Source: Chloroflexota bacterium (GTDB taxonomy: Bacteria > Chloroflexota > Anaerolineae > Anaerolineales > Villigracilaceae). From it: a stretch of 64,000 nt of DNA. Positions 8,780-17,197 of this stretch are shown here, one piece after another; position 1 is the first letter of the stretch; each line of letters starts with the position of its first letter. Location of the stretch: contig JACRLC010000008.1 in the NCBI GenBank assembly GCA_016235425.1, positions 1 through 64,000 of the forward strand, in the 5' to 3' direction. The position numbers and the translations under genes are program-made. The notes beneath the pieces are model-generated. The model saw nothing but the letters and a program-made list of their open reading frames with translations. It searched no databases and had not been told where the DNA came from.

Positions 8780-9100
8780 ATGCCCGTTCGCATAAAGAAA
8801 CTGCTCAAGGAGTTGAAACAAGGACTCGTCAACATTTACGGCGAGCAGTTGAAGGCTGTCTATTTGTACGGCTCTTATGCGCGCGGGGAGGCGCGGCCCG
8901 ACTCGGATATTGATGTGTTGATGGTACTCAAGGACAAATTTAATTATATTGAAATGCTTAAACGCTCGGATGATTTCGCCGCCTCTTTTTGCCTGGATAA
9001 TGACGTGGTCATTTCGCGGGCTTTCGTTTCCGTAAAAGAATATGAAGAAAAACAAACACCGTTCTTGATCAACGTCCGCCGAGATGGAGTGGCGGTATGA
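8780..9100 (+). CDS. Minimal nucleotidyltransferase (MNT), module 1
   Basis: 106-residue nucleotidyltransferase of the DNA-polymerase-beta fold with the full signature GSYARGEARPDSDIDV (about residues 30-45): the GS motif and two acidic metal ligands, plus NDVVIS, which places a third acidic residue. In characterised MNT/HEPN pairs the MNT protein is the antitoxin and can modify the HEPN partner by AMP transfer. The stop overlaps the start of the next (HEPN) gene by four bases, the usual arrangement for this module. The ribosome binding site AGGAAGG precedes the ATG. Confidence 0.85.
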   Translation: MPVRIKKLLKELKQGLVNIYGEQLKAVYLYGSYARGEARPDSDIDVLMVLKDKFNYIEMLKRSDDFAASFCLDNDVVISRAFVSVKEYEEKQTPFLINVRRDGVAV

Positions 9101-9480
9101 AGCCTGAGGTAAGGGATTTGCTGGATAAAGCCAGGCGAAGTTTGAAAACTGCGGAAAAGATTTTCAAGGATAATGAGATTGACTTTGCAGGCTCTCGCGC
9201 ATATTACGCCATGTTCTACATTGCTGAAGCTTTATTGCTGGAGCGCGGGTTGGCATTCTCCAGTCATTCTGCTGTGATCGCAAACTTTGGAAAAGAATTC
9301 GCAAGAACAGGAACCCTCAACCCAAAATTTCACAACTACCTTATTAAGTCACAAGATAGGCGCAACATCGGCGACTATGCAATTGGCGACCACTTAACCG
9401 AGGAAGAAGTCCGTGAGATGCTGGCATGGGGAAAAGAATTTCTCGCCGCGGCAGAAACGTTTCTTACCCACGTCTTTTAA
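9097..9480 (+). CDS. HEPN-domain protein, module 1
   Basis: 127-residue all-helical HEPN protein. The characteristic SRAYYAMFYIAEALL segment near residues 33-48 and a C-terminal RRNIGDYAIGDH segment (near 87-98) match the HEPN group usually paired with MNT proteins. The R-x4-H RNase motif is not in its strict form; the R-N-I-G-D-Y variant resembles the RxxxDY version. Probable role: toxin (RNA cleavage) of an MNT/HEPN toxin-antitoxin pair, translationally coupled through the ATGA overlap. The second module at 47464-48223 belongs to a different HEPN group (RYPG type). Confidence 0.8.
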   Translation: MKPEVRDLLDKARRSLKTAEKIFKDNEIDFAGSRAYYAMFYIAEALLLERGLAFSSHSAVIANFGKEFARTGTLNPKFHNYLIKSQDRRNIGDYAIGDHLTEEEVREMLAWGKEFLAAAETFLTHVF

Positions 9481-9677
9481 TCTTTTCTTGCAAGCCGTCT
9501 CCCCCCATAAACCGTGATATATTTCAACTAAAGGGATTTATCGATATGCTTAGAATTTTTATCCATTTCCCCAACTTTTACAGACAGGCAGGTACTTAGA
9601 CATGGTTTTCCCCTCCTGACCTCCCGTAAGCCGCGCACAACAGGCTGCCCCGCGGCGCAAGTATTTTCCTTTTGCCT

Positions 9678-9716
9678 GCTTCCGTGTTACGGAACACGCA
9701 ACACGTAACATTGCGG
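9678..9716. repeat. Palindromic word tract (GTGTTACG / CGTAACAC-like)
   Basis: Short inverted and repeated words TGTTACGGAACACGCAACA then CGTAACA lie in the 262-base gap between the HEPN gene and the ATPase gene. Nothing else recognisable is in this gap except a TATAAA hexamer at 9732-9737, five bases before the next ATG. Confidence 0.45.
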
Positions 9717-9742
9717 CCTCGACCGCCAAAATATAAATAACC

Positions 9743-11332
9743 ATGACCCAGCTAAAAATTACAGACGATCTGGATGCCCTTCTCGACGTGCTCCCGGCCA
9801 ATATCCGTCACGCCGTCGAAGAAGCGAACAATTCCGATAACCTGCTCGAAATCATCCTCGACCTCGGCCGCGTGGCTTCGGCGCGCTTCGTCGAAAACGA
9901 AGTTGTGCTTAGCAACAAGGAACTGACCCGCGCCGAACTCGACCACGTCGTCGAGCGCATCGGCGACTTCGACGCGGATAACCGCTCAGGCATCGAGCGC
10001 ACCCTCCACCGCATCTCCGCCATCCGCAACCGACGCGCCGCCATCGTCGGACTCACCCTGCGCGTTGGCCGCGCCGTTTATGGCACCGTGGACATCATTC
10101 AAGACATCATCGAATCTGGCAAGTCTGCGCTTATTCTTGGCCGCCCTGGCGTTGGCAAAACCACACTCCTGCGCGAGTCCGCACGCATTCTCGCGGAAAG
10201 CAAACGCGTCGTCATCGTGGATACATCCAACGAAATCGGCGGCGACGGCGACGTGCCGCATCCTGCCGTGGGCAAGGCGCGCCGTATGCAGGTACGCGAA
10301 CCGATGCTCCAGCATGAAGTGATGATCGAAGCCGTTGAGAATCACAATCCCGAAGTCATCGTCATTGATGAGATCGGGCGCGAACTCGAGGCCGCCGCGG
10401 CGCGCACCATTGCCGAACGCGGCGTGCAACTCATCGGCACCGCCCACGGCCAAACACTCGATAACCTGCTCCTCAACCCAACACTCAGCGATCTTGTCGG
10501 CGGCATCGAAGCGGTCACTCTTTCAGACGAGGAAGCCCGTCGACGCGGCACCCAGAAAACGGTCCTGGAAAGACGCGCCCCGCCTACGTTCGACGTCCTC
10601 ATCGAAATCCAAACCCGCGACCGTTTCGCGATCCACGATGATATCTCCGCTTCTGTCGACGCGCTCCTGCGAAGCATTCCCCTGCCTCCCGAAGTGCGGA
10701 CGCGCGACGCCGAGGGCAAGATCCAGATCGAGAAAGCCGCGGCAGCCCCCAAATCCAAGCTGGATGCAAAGGAGACAAAAACGCCTCGGCGCGGACGTCA
10801 GCCTGCTCCCGTTATAGAGGAGACGACCATTGCATCCAAGCCGCTCCAGTCGGTAACGGGCGCGTTGCAGCCCGTGCGCGTGTTTGCGTATGGCGTGGCG
10901 CGCAACCGGTTGATGCAAGCCGCAAAGCGACTCGGCGTGCCTGCCATCGTGGTGCGCGACGTGAGCGAAGCCGACGCGCTGGTCACATTGCGGACGTATT
11001 ATCGCAACCGCCAGCAGACGGTAATCGAAGCTGAACAGCGCGGAATGCCAATCTATGTTTTGCGAGCCAACACCGTGGCGCAGGTGGAACAGTTCTTGAG
11101 CGACCTGTATAACCTGAGCGCCGAGCAGGCTCCGCGCGATAGCATGGATGACATCCGCCACGAAACCCAGCAGGCAATTTCCGCCGTCCTCAACGGCGAG
11201 CGCTGGGTGGATTTGCCCCCGGGCCCGTCCCTTGTGCGAAGACTCCAACACGAGATGGCGCGCAATGCGGAGTTGGTCAGTCACTCGTATGGGAAGGAGC
11301 CGCGCAGGCATGTGAGGATTTTCAGGGAATAG
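9743..11332 (+). CDS. R3H-domain AAA ATPase (SpoIIIAA/Ycf45-like)
   Basis: 529 residues. The N-terminal half has a P-loop ATPase resembling SpoIIIAA and algal Ycf45: Walker A GRPGVGKTT near 133-141, Walker B VIVIDEIGRE near 208-217, and GTAHG sensor motif near 234. The C-terminal half follows a Lys/Ala-rich linker. It contains a segment beginning RVFAYGVARNRLMQAAKRLG and ends in an R3H nucleic-acid-binding domain (LPPGPSLVRRLQHEMA...HSYGKEPRRHVRI). Function of this conserved family is not settled; single-stranded nucleic acid binding with ATP-driven remodelling is a reasonable inference. A TATAAA hexamer ends five bases before the ATG and no ribosome binding site is seen, so the mRNA may be leaderless. 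Confidence 0.85.
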   Translation: MTQLKITDDLDALLDVLPANIRHAVEEANNSDNLLEIILDLGRVASARFVENEVVLSNKELTRAELDHVVERIGDFDADNRSGIERTLHRISAIRNRRAAIVGLTLRVGRAVYGTVDIIQDIIESGKSALILGRPGVGKTTLLRESARILAESKRVVIVDTSNEIGGDGDVPHPAVGKARRMQVREPMLQHEVMIEAVENHNPEVIVIDEIGRELEAAAARTIAERGVQLIGTAHGQTLDNLLLNPTLSDLVGGIEAVTLSDEEARRRGTQKTVLERRAPPTFDVLIEIQTRDRFAIHDDISASVDALLRSIPLPPEVRTRDAEGKIQIEKAAAAPKSKLDAKETKTPRRGRQPAPVIEETTIASKPLQSVTGALQPVRVFAYGVARNRLMQAAKRLGVPAIVVRDVSEADALVTLRTYYRNRQQTVIEAEQRGMPIYVLRANTVAQVEQFLSDLYNLSAEQAPRDSMDDIRHETQQAISAVLNGERWVDLPPGPSLVRRLQHEMARNAELVSHSYGKEPRRHVRIFRE

Positions 11333-11376
11333 CAAATGATATAATTATTTTGAATAATGATTATGGAGAAACTCCA

Positions 11377-11643
11377 ATGAATAAAACAACCACCGCTCAT
11401 TTCATGGGACGTTATATCGTCACTGACCCTGAGATTTGCCACGGAAAGCCGACGTTTCGCGGCACGCGCGTTTTAGTTGCAGACGTGCTTGAACAGGTAG
11501 CCAGCGGCATGGCGTGGGAAACCATCATTGAAGAATGGAACAACAGCATTATCAAAGACGCCATTCGGGAAGCCGTTCAATTAGCCAGTCAAGCTTTGAT
11601 CAAACACGCCGATGAGTTTGTGCTGGAACCACTGGCCGCATGA
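11377..11643 (+). CDS. DUF433 family antitoxin-like protein
   Basis: 88-residue DUF433 protein: GRYIVTDPEICHGKPTFRGTRVLVADVLE contains the hallmark P-x-I-x-x-G-x-P-x-x-x-G-T-R core, in a winged-helix-like fold common in antitoxins. I start at ATG 11377 because GGAG lies eight bases upstream; an in-frame TTG at 11350 lacks support. It overlaps the DUF5615 gene by four bases. DUF433/DUF5615 pairs are a recurrent predicted toxin-antitoxin arrangement in which DUF433 is the antitoxin. Confidence 0.8.
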   Translation: MNKTTTAHFMGRYIVTDPEICHGKPTFRGTRVLVADVLEQVASGMAWETIIEEWNNSIIKDAIREAVQLASQALIKHADEFVLEPLAA

Positions 11644-12026
11644 ACATCCTCGATGAAAACATTTCAAAAAATCAACGCCAACTTCTCGAAAGTTGGCGTA
11701 TTTCTATCAGGCAAATCGGGGTAAACATAGGACACGGCGGCATGAAGGATAGGGAAATCATTTCCTTTCTGCAACAAATACGCCGCCCAACCTTCTTTAC
11801 GCGCGATGACGATTTTTTCAAACCCCAATTGTGTCATGCGCGTTATGGTTTGTTTTTCCTGGACATTGAGAAATACGAAGCCGCAACTTTTATCCGCCGC
11901 CTGCTCAAACATGCTGAATTCAAGACGCAAGCCAGGAGAATGGGGAATGTCGTCCGGGTTTCGGATGCAGGGTTGGCTTGTTGGCGGCTTTATGTACGAG
12001 AAGAAATTCATTTTAGATGGGAATAA
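11640..12026 (+). CDS. DUF5615 PIN-like protein, putative toxin
   Basis: 128-residue protein starting MNILDENIS, typical of DUF5615 (PIN-like) proteins in which the N-terminal Asp-Glu contributes to a nuclease-type acidic site; FFTRDDDFF near 50-58 supplies further acidic residues. Translationally coupled to DUF433 (ATGA overlap). The likely role is the RNase toxin of the pair; no activity has been shown here. It ends nine bases before tmk, so the module is tucked into an otherwise housekeeping stretch. Confidence 0.75.
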   Translation: MNILDENISKNQRQLLESWRISIRQIGVNIGHGGMKDREIISFLQQIRRPTFFTRDDDFFKPQLCHARYGLFFLDIEKYEAATFIRRLLKHAEFKTQARRMGNVVRVSDAGLACWRLYVREEIHFRWE

Positions 12027-12034
12027 CCTGAGTC

Positions 12035-12643
12035 ATGTTCATCACACTCGAAGGCCCCGAAGGCTCCGGCAAGACATCACACATTCCCTATCTCGTCGAA
12101 TACCTGCGCGAGAAGGGTCATATCGTTTTTCCCACGCGCGAACCGGGCGGCACGTCCATTGGCGAGCAAATACGCGAAGTAATCCACGATCTGAAAAACG
12201 TGGAGATGCATCCGCGCACAGAGACTTTGCTCTACCAGGCCGCGCGCGCCCAGATCGTGGAGCAAGTCATCAAGCCGCGGCTGGCTACGGGCGAAATCGT
12301 CATCTCCGACAGATACGCCGATTCGACCATCGCCTATCAAGGTTACGGACACCAGCAGGATTTGGAGCAGGTGCGCGCGCTGGTCAAATACGCGACGGGA
12401 GGATTGGTCCCTGATCTGACGGTTTTGCTCGATCTGGACGTGGAGGTGGGACTTGCAAGAAAGAGAAAAGATAACGAGTGGAATCGGCTGGACGCGTACA
12501 CAGTCGAATTCCACAAACGCGTCCGCGCCGGATATTTGGAGATGGTGAAGCAGGAACCGAAGAGGTGGGTGATGGTGGATGCGGAAAGAAAGTGGGATGA
12601 AGTGCAGGAGGAGTTGAGGAAGGTAGTTGAAGGGAGACTCTAA
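12035..12643 (+). CDS. tmk: Thymidylate kinase
   Basis: 202-residue dTMP kinase, cytoplasmic, phosphorylating dTMP to dTDP for DNA synthesis. The P-loop EGPEGSGKT is at residues 6-14, the DR-Y motif is ISDRYADSTIAYQG near 90-103, and TREPGGT is at 35-41. Length fits the family. The lid segment GLARKRKDNEWNRLD carries basic residues. No strong ribosome binding site precedes the ATG; it begins nine bases after the DUF5615 stop and may be co-transcribed with that module. Confidence 0.93.
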   Translation: MFITLEGPEGSGKTSHIPYLVEYLREKGHIVFPTREPGGTSIGEQIREVIHDLKNVEMHPRTETLLYQAARAQIVEQVIKPRLATGEIVISDRYADSTIAYQGYGHQQDLEQVRALVKYATGGLVPDLTVLLDLDVEVGLARKRKDNEWNRLDAYTVEFHKRVRAGYLEMVKQEPKRWVMVDAERKWDEVQEELRKVVEGRL

Positions 12644-12754
12644 CCAGTTTGATTTTATTGCCGACACTTTCAGCAAAAGCATTCGTCCAACAACGTCGTT
12701 TTGGTTTATTTACGGAGCGGAAACCAAAGTTAGATTCCTGCGTAAATAAGCGTG

Positions 12755-13690
12755 ATGAAAAGCACAATTCACAACCTGGGACTTGCTCCCTTCATTACCA
12801 GGGCCGCCAGCAAACAAACCTATTACACGATCCGTTTTCTGGCAGACCGCGAAAGGGCCGCGGATGCCTATCGCGCGTATGCCTATTTCCGCTGGGTGGA
12901 CGATGTCCTTGACGCGGAAGCAGGCCCAAGCCCCGAACGACGCGAATTTGTCCAGCGGCAAAAGTCACTTTTGGAGGAATGTTATCGGGGTGAGTCGCCG
13001 CGGGATGCAAGTCCCGAAGAAAAGCTGCTGGTTGAGTTGATCCGGCATGACGGGGAAAAGAACAGTGGTCTGCAATCCTATCTCCGCAATATGATGGCGG
13101 TGATGGCCTTCGATGCCGAACGCCGGGGGCGCGTGGTTTCCCAATCTGAATTGAACGAGTACACACGCTGGCTCGCGAGCGCAGTGACGGAAGCCATGCA
13201 TTATTTTATCGGCCATTACTGTTACTCGCCTCACAATGAAGCGCGCTATCTGGCGGTAACCGCCGCGCACATCACTCACATGTTGCGCGATACGCTCGAC
13301 GACGTTCAGGCCGGCTACTTTAATATCCCACGCGAGGTGTTGGAAGCAAATCACATCGCGCCGCAGGATGTGGGAAGCGATGCATATCGCGCCTGGGTGC
13401 GGGGCAGGGTGCAGTTGTCGCGGACGTATTTCGAAGCGGGCAGGGAATATTTGAATCAGGTCGAGAACCCGCGTTGCAGGCTGGCAGGCCTTGCATACAC
13501 AGCGCGCTTTGAAGGTGTGCTCGACTCGATTGAGCGGGAAGGATATTTGTTGCGCGCCGCTTATCCGGAGCGCAAAGGACTGGGCGCTATCGTACGGGCA
13601 GGTGGATCAATATTCACGTCGCTCATCTTTCATCGTGGAACGCAGCCTGTGCTCCAGCCCGCGCCAGCGCGTCAACGTTCATCGAGATGA
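12755..13690 (+). CDS. Squalene/phytoene synthase family protein
   Basis: 311-residue head-to-head prenyl synthase fold. Two Asp-rich metal-binding motifs are visible: VDDVLD at residues 48-53 and RDTLDD near 175-180. It should condense two isoprenoid diphosphates (C15 or C20) to a squalene- or phytoene-type product on the inner face of the membrane. It overlaps the desaturase gene by four bases. I chose ATG 12755; a GTG immediately before it is also in frame. With only one desaturase alongside, the product could be a C30 or C40 carotenoid precursor; sequence alone does not decide. Confidence 0.85.
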   Translation: MKSTIHNLGLAPFITRAASKQTYYTIRFLADRERAADAYRAYAYFRWVDDVLDAEAGPSPERREFVQRQKSLLEECYRGESPRDASPEEKLLVELIRHDGEKNSGLQSYLRNMMAVMAFDAERRGRVVSQSELNEYTRWLASAVTEAMHYFIGHYCYSPHNEARYLAVTAAHITHMLRDTLDDVQAGYFNIPREVLEANHIAPQDVGSDAYRAWVRGRVQLSRTYFEAGREYLNQVENPRCRLAGLAYTARFEGVLDSIEREGYLLRAAYPERKGLGAIVRAGGSIFTSLIFHRGTQPVLQPAPARQRSSR

Positions 13691-15180
13691 TTATGAATCC
13701 AAAATCTGTAATCGTGATCGGCGCAGGCATTGGCGGAATTGTCGCCGCAACCCACCTGGCCCGGCGCGGACTGAAAGTAATTGTCGTTGAAAAGAATTCG
13801 CGTGCGGGCGGGCGTTGTGATCGTTTGAGCCGGGAAGGTCATCATTTCGACACAGGCCCGACGCTGCTTGTCATGCCCTTGTTGTATGAAGCGGAATTTC
13901 GCGCGCTGGGAACATCCATGCCCGAAATGCTGGATTTGCAACGCGTTGATCCCACCTATCATCTGGTCTTTGATGATGGCAGTCAACTTGCGCTCACTTC
14001 CGATATGAAATCCATGCAGGAGCAACTCGAAACTTTTGAGGCGGGAAGTTTCCAGGGTCTCCTGCGTTACATGGACGAGGGACATCGCCATTATCATCTG
14101 GGCATCGAGAAACTGGTCAACCGCGATTTCCGCAAAGCGTCCGAATTCTTCGCATTGAATAACCTGCCGCTTCTCCATCAACTCAAGCCGCTTGTCAATC
14201 ACTATGGCAACATGTCGGCTTACTTTGACGATCCGCGCCTGAAGGCGGCCTTCACGTTTCAGGATGTGTACATGGGGCTGAGTCCGTTTGAAGCGCCCGC
14301 TACTTTTTCGATGATGCCATACACCGAACTGGCTCATGGCGTCTGGTATCCGAAAGGCGGCATGTACAGTGTGGTTGAAGCGCTCGTGGGGCTTGCCCGC
14401 GATGCAGGTGTGGAGTTTGTCTTTGATTCAGCGGTCAATCAAATTGACGTGAATGCCGCCCATGCCCGCGGGGTTATTCTCGCCAATGGTCAGCGGCTTG
14501 GATCAGACGCAGTTCTCGCCAATGCCGATCTGCCCTATGTCTACAACGATTTATTACCCGAAGACAACCTTGCCAATTCGTTGGCTCGCAAACGCTTTTC
14601 ATGTTCGGTCATCAGTTTCTTTTGGGGATTGGACAAAACGTACGAGAAGCTCGGCCCACACACCCTCTTCCTCGCAAGCGACTACCGCGAAAACTTCGAG
14701 CGCATCATTCGGGACCTGAGCCTGCCCGCCAACCCCAGTCTTTATATCCACGCCCCGGCACGCCTCGACCCATCCATGTCCCCGCGTGGGCAGGATACCC
14801 TGATTGCAATTGTCCCTGTTGGGCACATGAGCGGGAACGGGGAGCAGGATTGGGGGGCGCTTCGCGACGAGGCGCGCCGGCAGGTCTTTCGCCGATTGTC
14901 GATTCTGGGAATCACCGATCTCGAATCACACATTAAGTTCGAGACCACCTTCACGCCGCCAGCCTGGCGAAAGCGTTACAACCTGATGAAAGGCTCCACG
15001 CATGGCCTTTGCCACAATTTGACTCAACTGGGATATTTCCGCCCGCGCAACCGGCATTCCCGCTACCACAACCTGTATTTCACGGGAGCAAGCACCCATC
15101 CGGGCACAGGCATGCCCACGGCCATGGTCTCTGGCCGCCTGTCTGCTCAACGCATTCTGGATGATTTTCAATATGAGTGA
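13687..15180 (+). CDS. Phytoene/diapophytoene desaturase (CrtI/CrtN family)
   Basis: 497-residue FAD-dependent carotenoid desaturase. The N-terminal dinucleotide-binding motif VIGAGIGGIVAATHLA, the second glycine motif RAGGRCDRL, and the C-terminal signature YFTGASTHPGTGMPTAMVSG are intact and match the CrtI family. It probably introduces conjugated double bases into the product of the synthase gene that it overlaps by four bases. Substrate (C30 or C40) and number of desaturations are not readable. Two possible ATGs (13687, 13693) are one codon apart; both give the same domain. Confidence 0.88.
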   Translation: MIMNPKSVIVIGAGIGGIVAATHLARRGLKVIVVEKNSRAGGRCDRLSREGHHFDTGPTLLVMPLLYEAEFRALGTSMPEMLDLQRVDPTYHLVFDDGSQLALTSDMKSMQEQLETFEAGSFQGLLRYMDEGHRHYHLGIEKLVNRDFRKASEFFALNNLPLLHQLKPLVNHYGNMSAYFDDPRLKAAFTFQDVYMGLSPFEAPATFSMMPYTELAHGVWYPKGGMYSVVEALVGLARDAGVEFVFDSAVNQIDVNAAHARGVILANGQRLGSDAVLANADLPYVYNDLLPEDNLANSLARKRFSCSVISFFWGLDKTYEKLGPHTLFLASDYRENFERIIRDLSLPANPSLYIHAPARLDPSMSPRGQDTLIAIVPVGHMSGNGEQDWGALRDEARRQVFRRLSILGITDLESHIKFETTFTPPAWRKRYNLMKGSTHGLCHNLTQLGYFRPRNRHSRYHNLYFTGASTHPGTGMPTAMVSGRLSAQRILDDFQYE

Positions 15181-15231
15181 TGGGCTATAATTCGATCAAC
15201 CCGTCACTCATTTCTTTTTGGAGGTCATCAA

Positions 15232-16494
15232 ATGCCCCTCGACTTGCCTGCCATTCGGAGTCAGTTTCCATCCCTCAACCGACCTGCTATTTTCTTCGAT
15301 AATCCCGGCGGGACCCAAATCGCAAAACAATCCCTGGATCGCATCAACAAATACTTATTGGAATGTAATGCCAATCACGAAGGCGCTTTTGCCACCAGCA
15401 TCGCCTCAGATGCCGTTCTCGATGAAGCCCACCGCGCCATGGCTGACTTTTACAACGCCTCCAGCGCGGAAGAAATCGTCTTCGGCAACAACATGACCAC
15501 CCTGACCCTTCATATCAGCCGCTCGCTTTCACGCGATTGGAAGGAAGATGACGAGATTGTTCTCACCCGTCTCGACCACGATGCGAATGTGACCCCCTGG
15601 CTATTAGCCGCGCAGGATCGAGGCGTCAAAGTCAACTGGGTGGATTTTGACGTGGAAGATGGCACACTGAAACTGGATGATTTGCAGAAGGCGCTGAAAC
15701 GGAAACCGCGATTGTTGGCCATAGGATACGCCTCCAATTCGCTTGGAACGATCAATCCTGTTGCAAAGATCGTCAAGATGGCCCATGATGCCGGCGCGAT
15801 GGTTTATATTGATGCAGTTCAATACGCTCCGCACGGCCCCATTGATGTCCAGAAATTGGACTGTGATTTCCTGATTTCTTCAGCATATAAATTTTTTGGA
15901 ACGCATTCAGGAATTTTGTATGGCAGGCGCGAATTATTGGAGAAATTATTCGCCTACAAAGTACGCCCTGCAACAAACAAACTTCCAGGCAAGTTTGAAA
16001 CCGGCACACAAAATCATGAAGGTATCGCTGGAGTACTTGGAGCAATTGAATACTTCGAATGGGTGGGTAAAGAGTTCGGCAGTAATCATGCGGAGGGATT
16101 GGTTGAGAATGGATACCAGGGCCGCCGAATGGAACTCAAAAAAGCGATGACCGCCATTCGCGCCTATGAGTTCGAACTCAGCCGGGCACTGCTATCGGCT
16201 TTGGAATCAATCCCCGGCCTGACCATCTATGGCTTAACCGATGTTCGCCGCCTGGATGAGCGGGTGGCGACCTATTCCTTCCGCTTGAAAGACCTGCATC
16301 CGCGCAAGGTGGCTGAGCAACTGGCGGAGCAGGGGATCTACGTCTGGGATGGGAACTACTATGCCATCAACGTGACTGAGCGGTTGGGTCTGGAAGATAG
16401 CGGCGGCATGGTACGAGTTGGGGCGGCTCATTACAATACTTTTGAAGAAGTGGAGCGGTTAAAAGGCGCGCTCATAAAAGTCAGCGCTGGTTAG
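15232..16494 (+). CDS. Class V aminotransferase, cysteine-desulfurase-like
   Basis: 420-residue PLP enzyme of fold type I. The PLP lysine lies in SSAYKFFGTHSG (near residue 219), with the cofactor-binding Asp/His region YIDAVQYAPHGPIDVQ before it and LDHDANVTPW near 106. The C-terminal active-site Cys loop of true cysteine desulfurases is not found: the corresponding end reads GGMVRVGAAHYNTFEE. It matches the desulfurase-like group (VC1184 type) of uncertain substrate. A TATAAT at 15186-15191 and a GGAGG ribosome binding site seven bases before the ATG give a conventional leader. Confidence 0.8.
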   Translation: MPLDLPAIRSQFPSLNRPAIFFDNPGGTQIAKQSLDRINKYLLECNANHEGAFATSIASDAVLDEAHRAMADFYNASSAEEIVFGNNMTTLTLHISRSLSRDWKEDDEIVLTRLDHDANVTPWLLAAQDRGVKVNWVDFDVEDGTLKLDDLQKALKRKPRLLAIGYASNSLGTINPVAKIVKMAHDAGAMVYIDAVQYAPHGPIDVQKLDCDFLISSAYKFFGTHSGILYGRRELLEKLFAYKVRPATNKLPGKFETGTQNHEGIAGVLGAIEYFEWVGKEFGSNHAEGLVENGYQGRRMELKKAMTAIRAYEFELSRALLSALESIPGLTIYGLTDVRRLDERVATYSFRLKDLHPRKVAEQLAEQGIYVWDGNYYAINVTERLGLEDSGGMVRVGAAHYNTFEEVERLKGALIKVSAG

Positions 16495-16601
16495 AAGGTT
16501 TAATATGAACTGCGCCGCACTATGAATGTCGTTTCATGGTTTTACTAAGAGGGTAATATTCAGACAAACATTGAGCAAATAGATCTTCCATCAAACCACT
16601 T

Positions 16602-17147
16602 TCATGCATGGTCGTTTATTTCCTGGGAAAGGGACGGCAACTCATAACGCGACGCGATCTTTCGCGCGGCGGTAATGACAGCCGCTTCAATCGCGGACGA
16701 GAGGCCTGGCTCGATCATCTGTGGGATTTCACCCACGTCGCAAACGATCACGCTGACCTTTACGCCGCAGTCATCCTGCAATTCGCGAAGCATGTTGGAT
16801 GTGGGGACCTGATGAAGCGAGAAATCATCCACTTTGGTGATCGGCAGTGACTCGACCGGGATTTCCGAGACGAGTCCGATTTCCTGCCCCCAATCCACTG
16901 CATCCACAATGACCAGTTCCTGGGGGCGGGTCTCGCTGAGGCTGACGGTGAAGAGCACTTTGCGCGCGCCCGTGCCGACATCCATGGCGTAAACATCATC
17001 GGGAATCGCAAAGTGACGGGTGAGATAATCAACCACTTCCGGCCCAAAGCCGTCATTGCCAAAGAGGATATTTCCCACGCCGAGGATGAGCACGCGCGCG
17101 CGGCAAAAGCCAGGCAGGATATCAAAATGGAGTTCAGGATCAGTTAA
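16602..17147 (-). CDS. Hydrogenase maturation protease (HycI/FrhD type)
   Basis: 181-residue endopeptidase that removes the C-terminal extension of a [NiFe]-hydrogenase large subunit once Ni is inserted. Family motifs: LGVGNILFGNDGFGPEV (metal-binding Asp in GNDGFG) near 20-36, MDVGTGARK and VDAVDWG. Its likely client is the MvhA-like subunit (18746-20188), which has a 26-residue tail after its final metal-binding motif. The two genes share a strand but are separated by a lipoprotein gene. The start is uncertain: ATG 17147 begins the homologous region, but the AGAGG motif fits a TTG six bases upstream slightly better, and in-frame codons continue to 17201. Confidence 0.85.
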   Translation of the reverse strand, partial: LTDPELHFDILPGFCRARVLILGVGNILFGNDGFGPEVVDYLTRHFAIPDDVYAMDVGTGARKVLFTVSLSETRPQELVIVDAVDWGQEIGLVSEIPVESLPITKVDDFSLHQVPTSNMLRELQDDCGVKVSVIVCDVGEIPQMIEPGLSSAIEAAVITAARKIASRYELPSLSQEINDHA

Positions 17148-17197
17148 CATGCTCAAAGCAATCCTCTGTCCCATCATCAAATAAACTGTATTTACGA

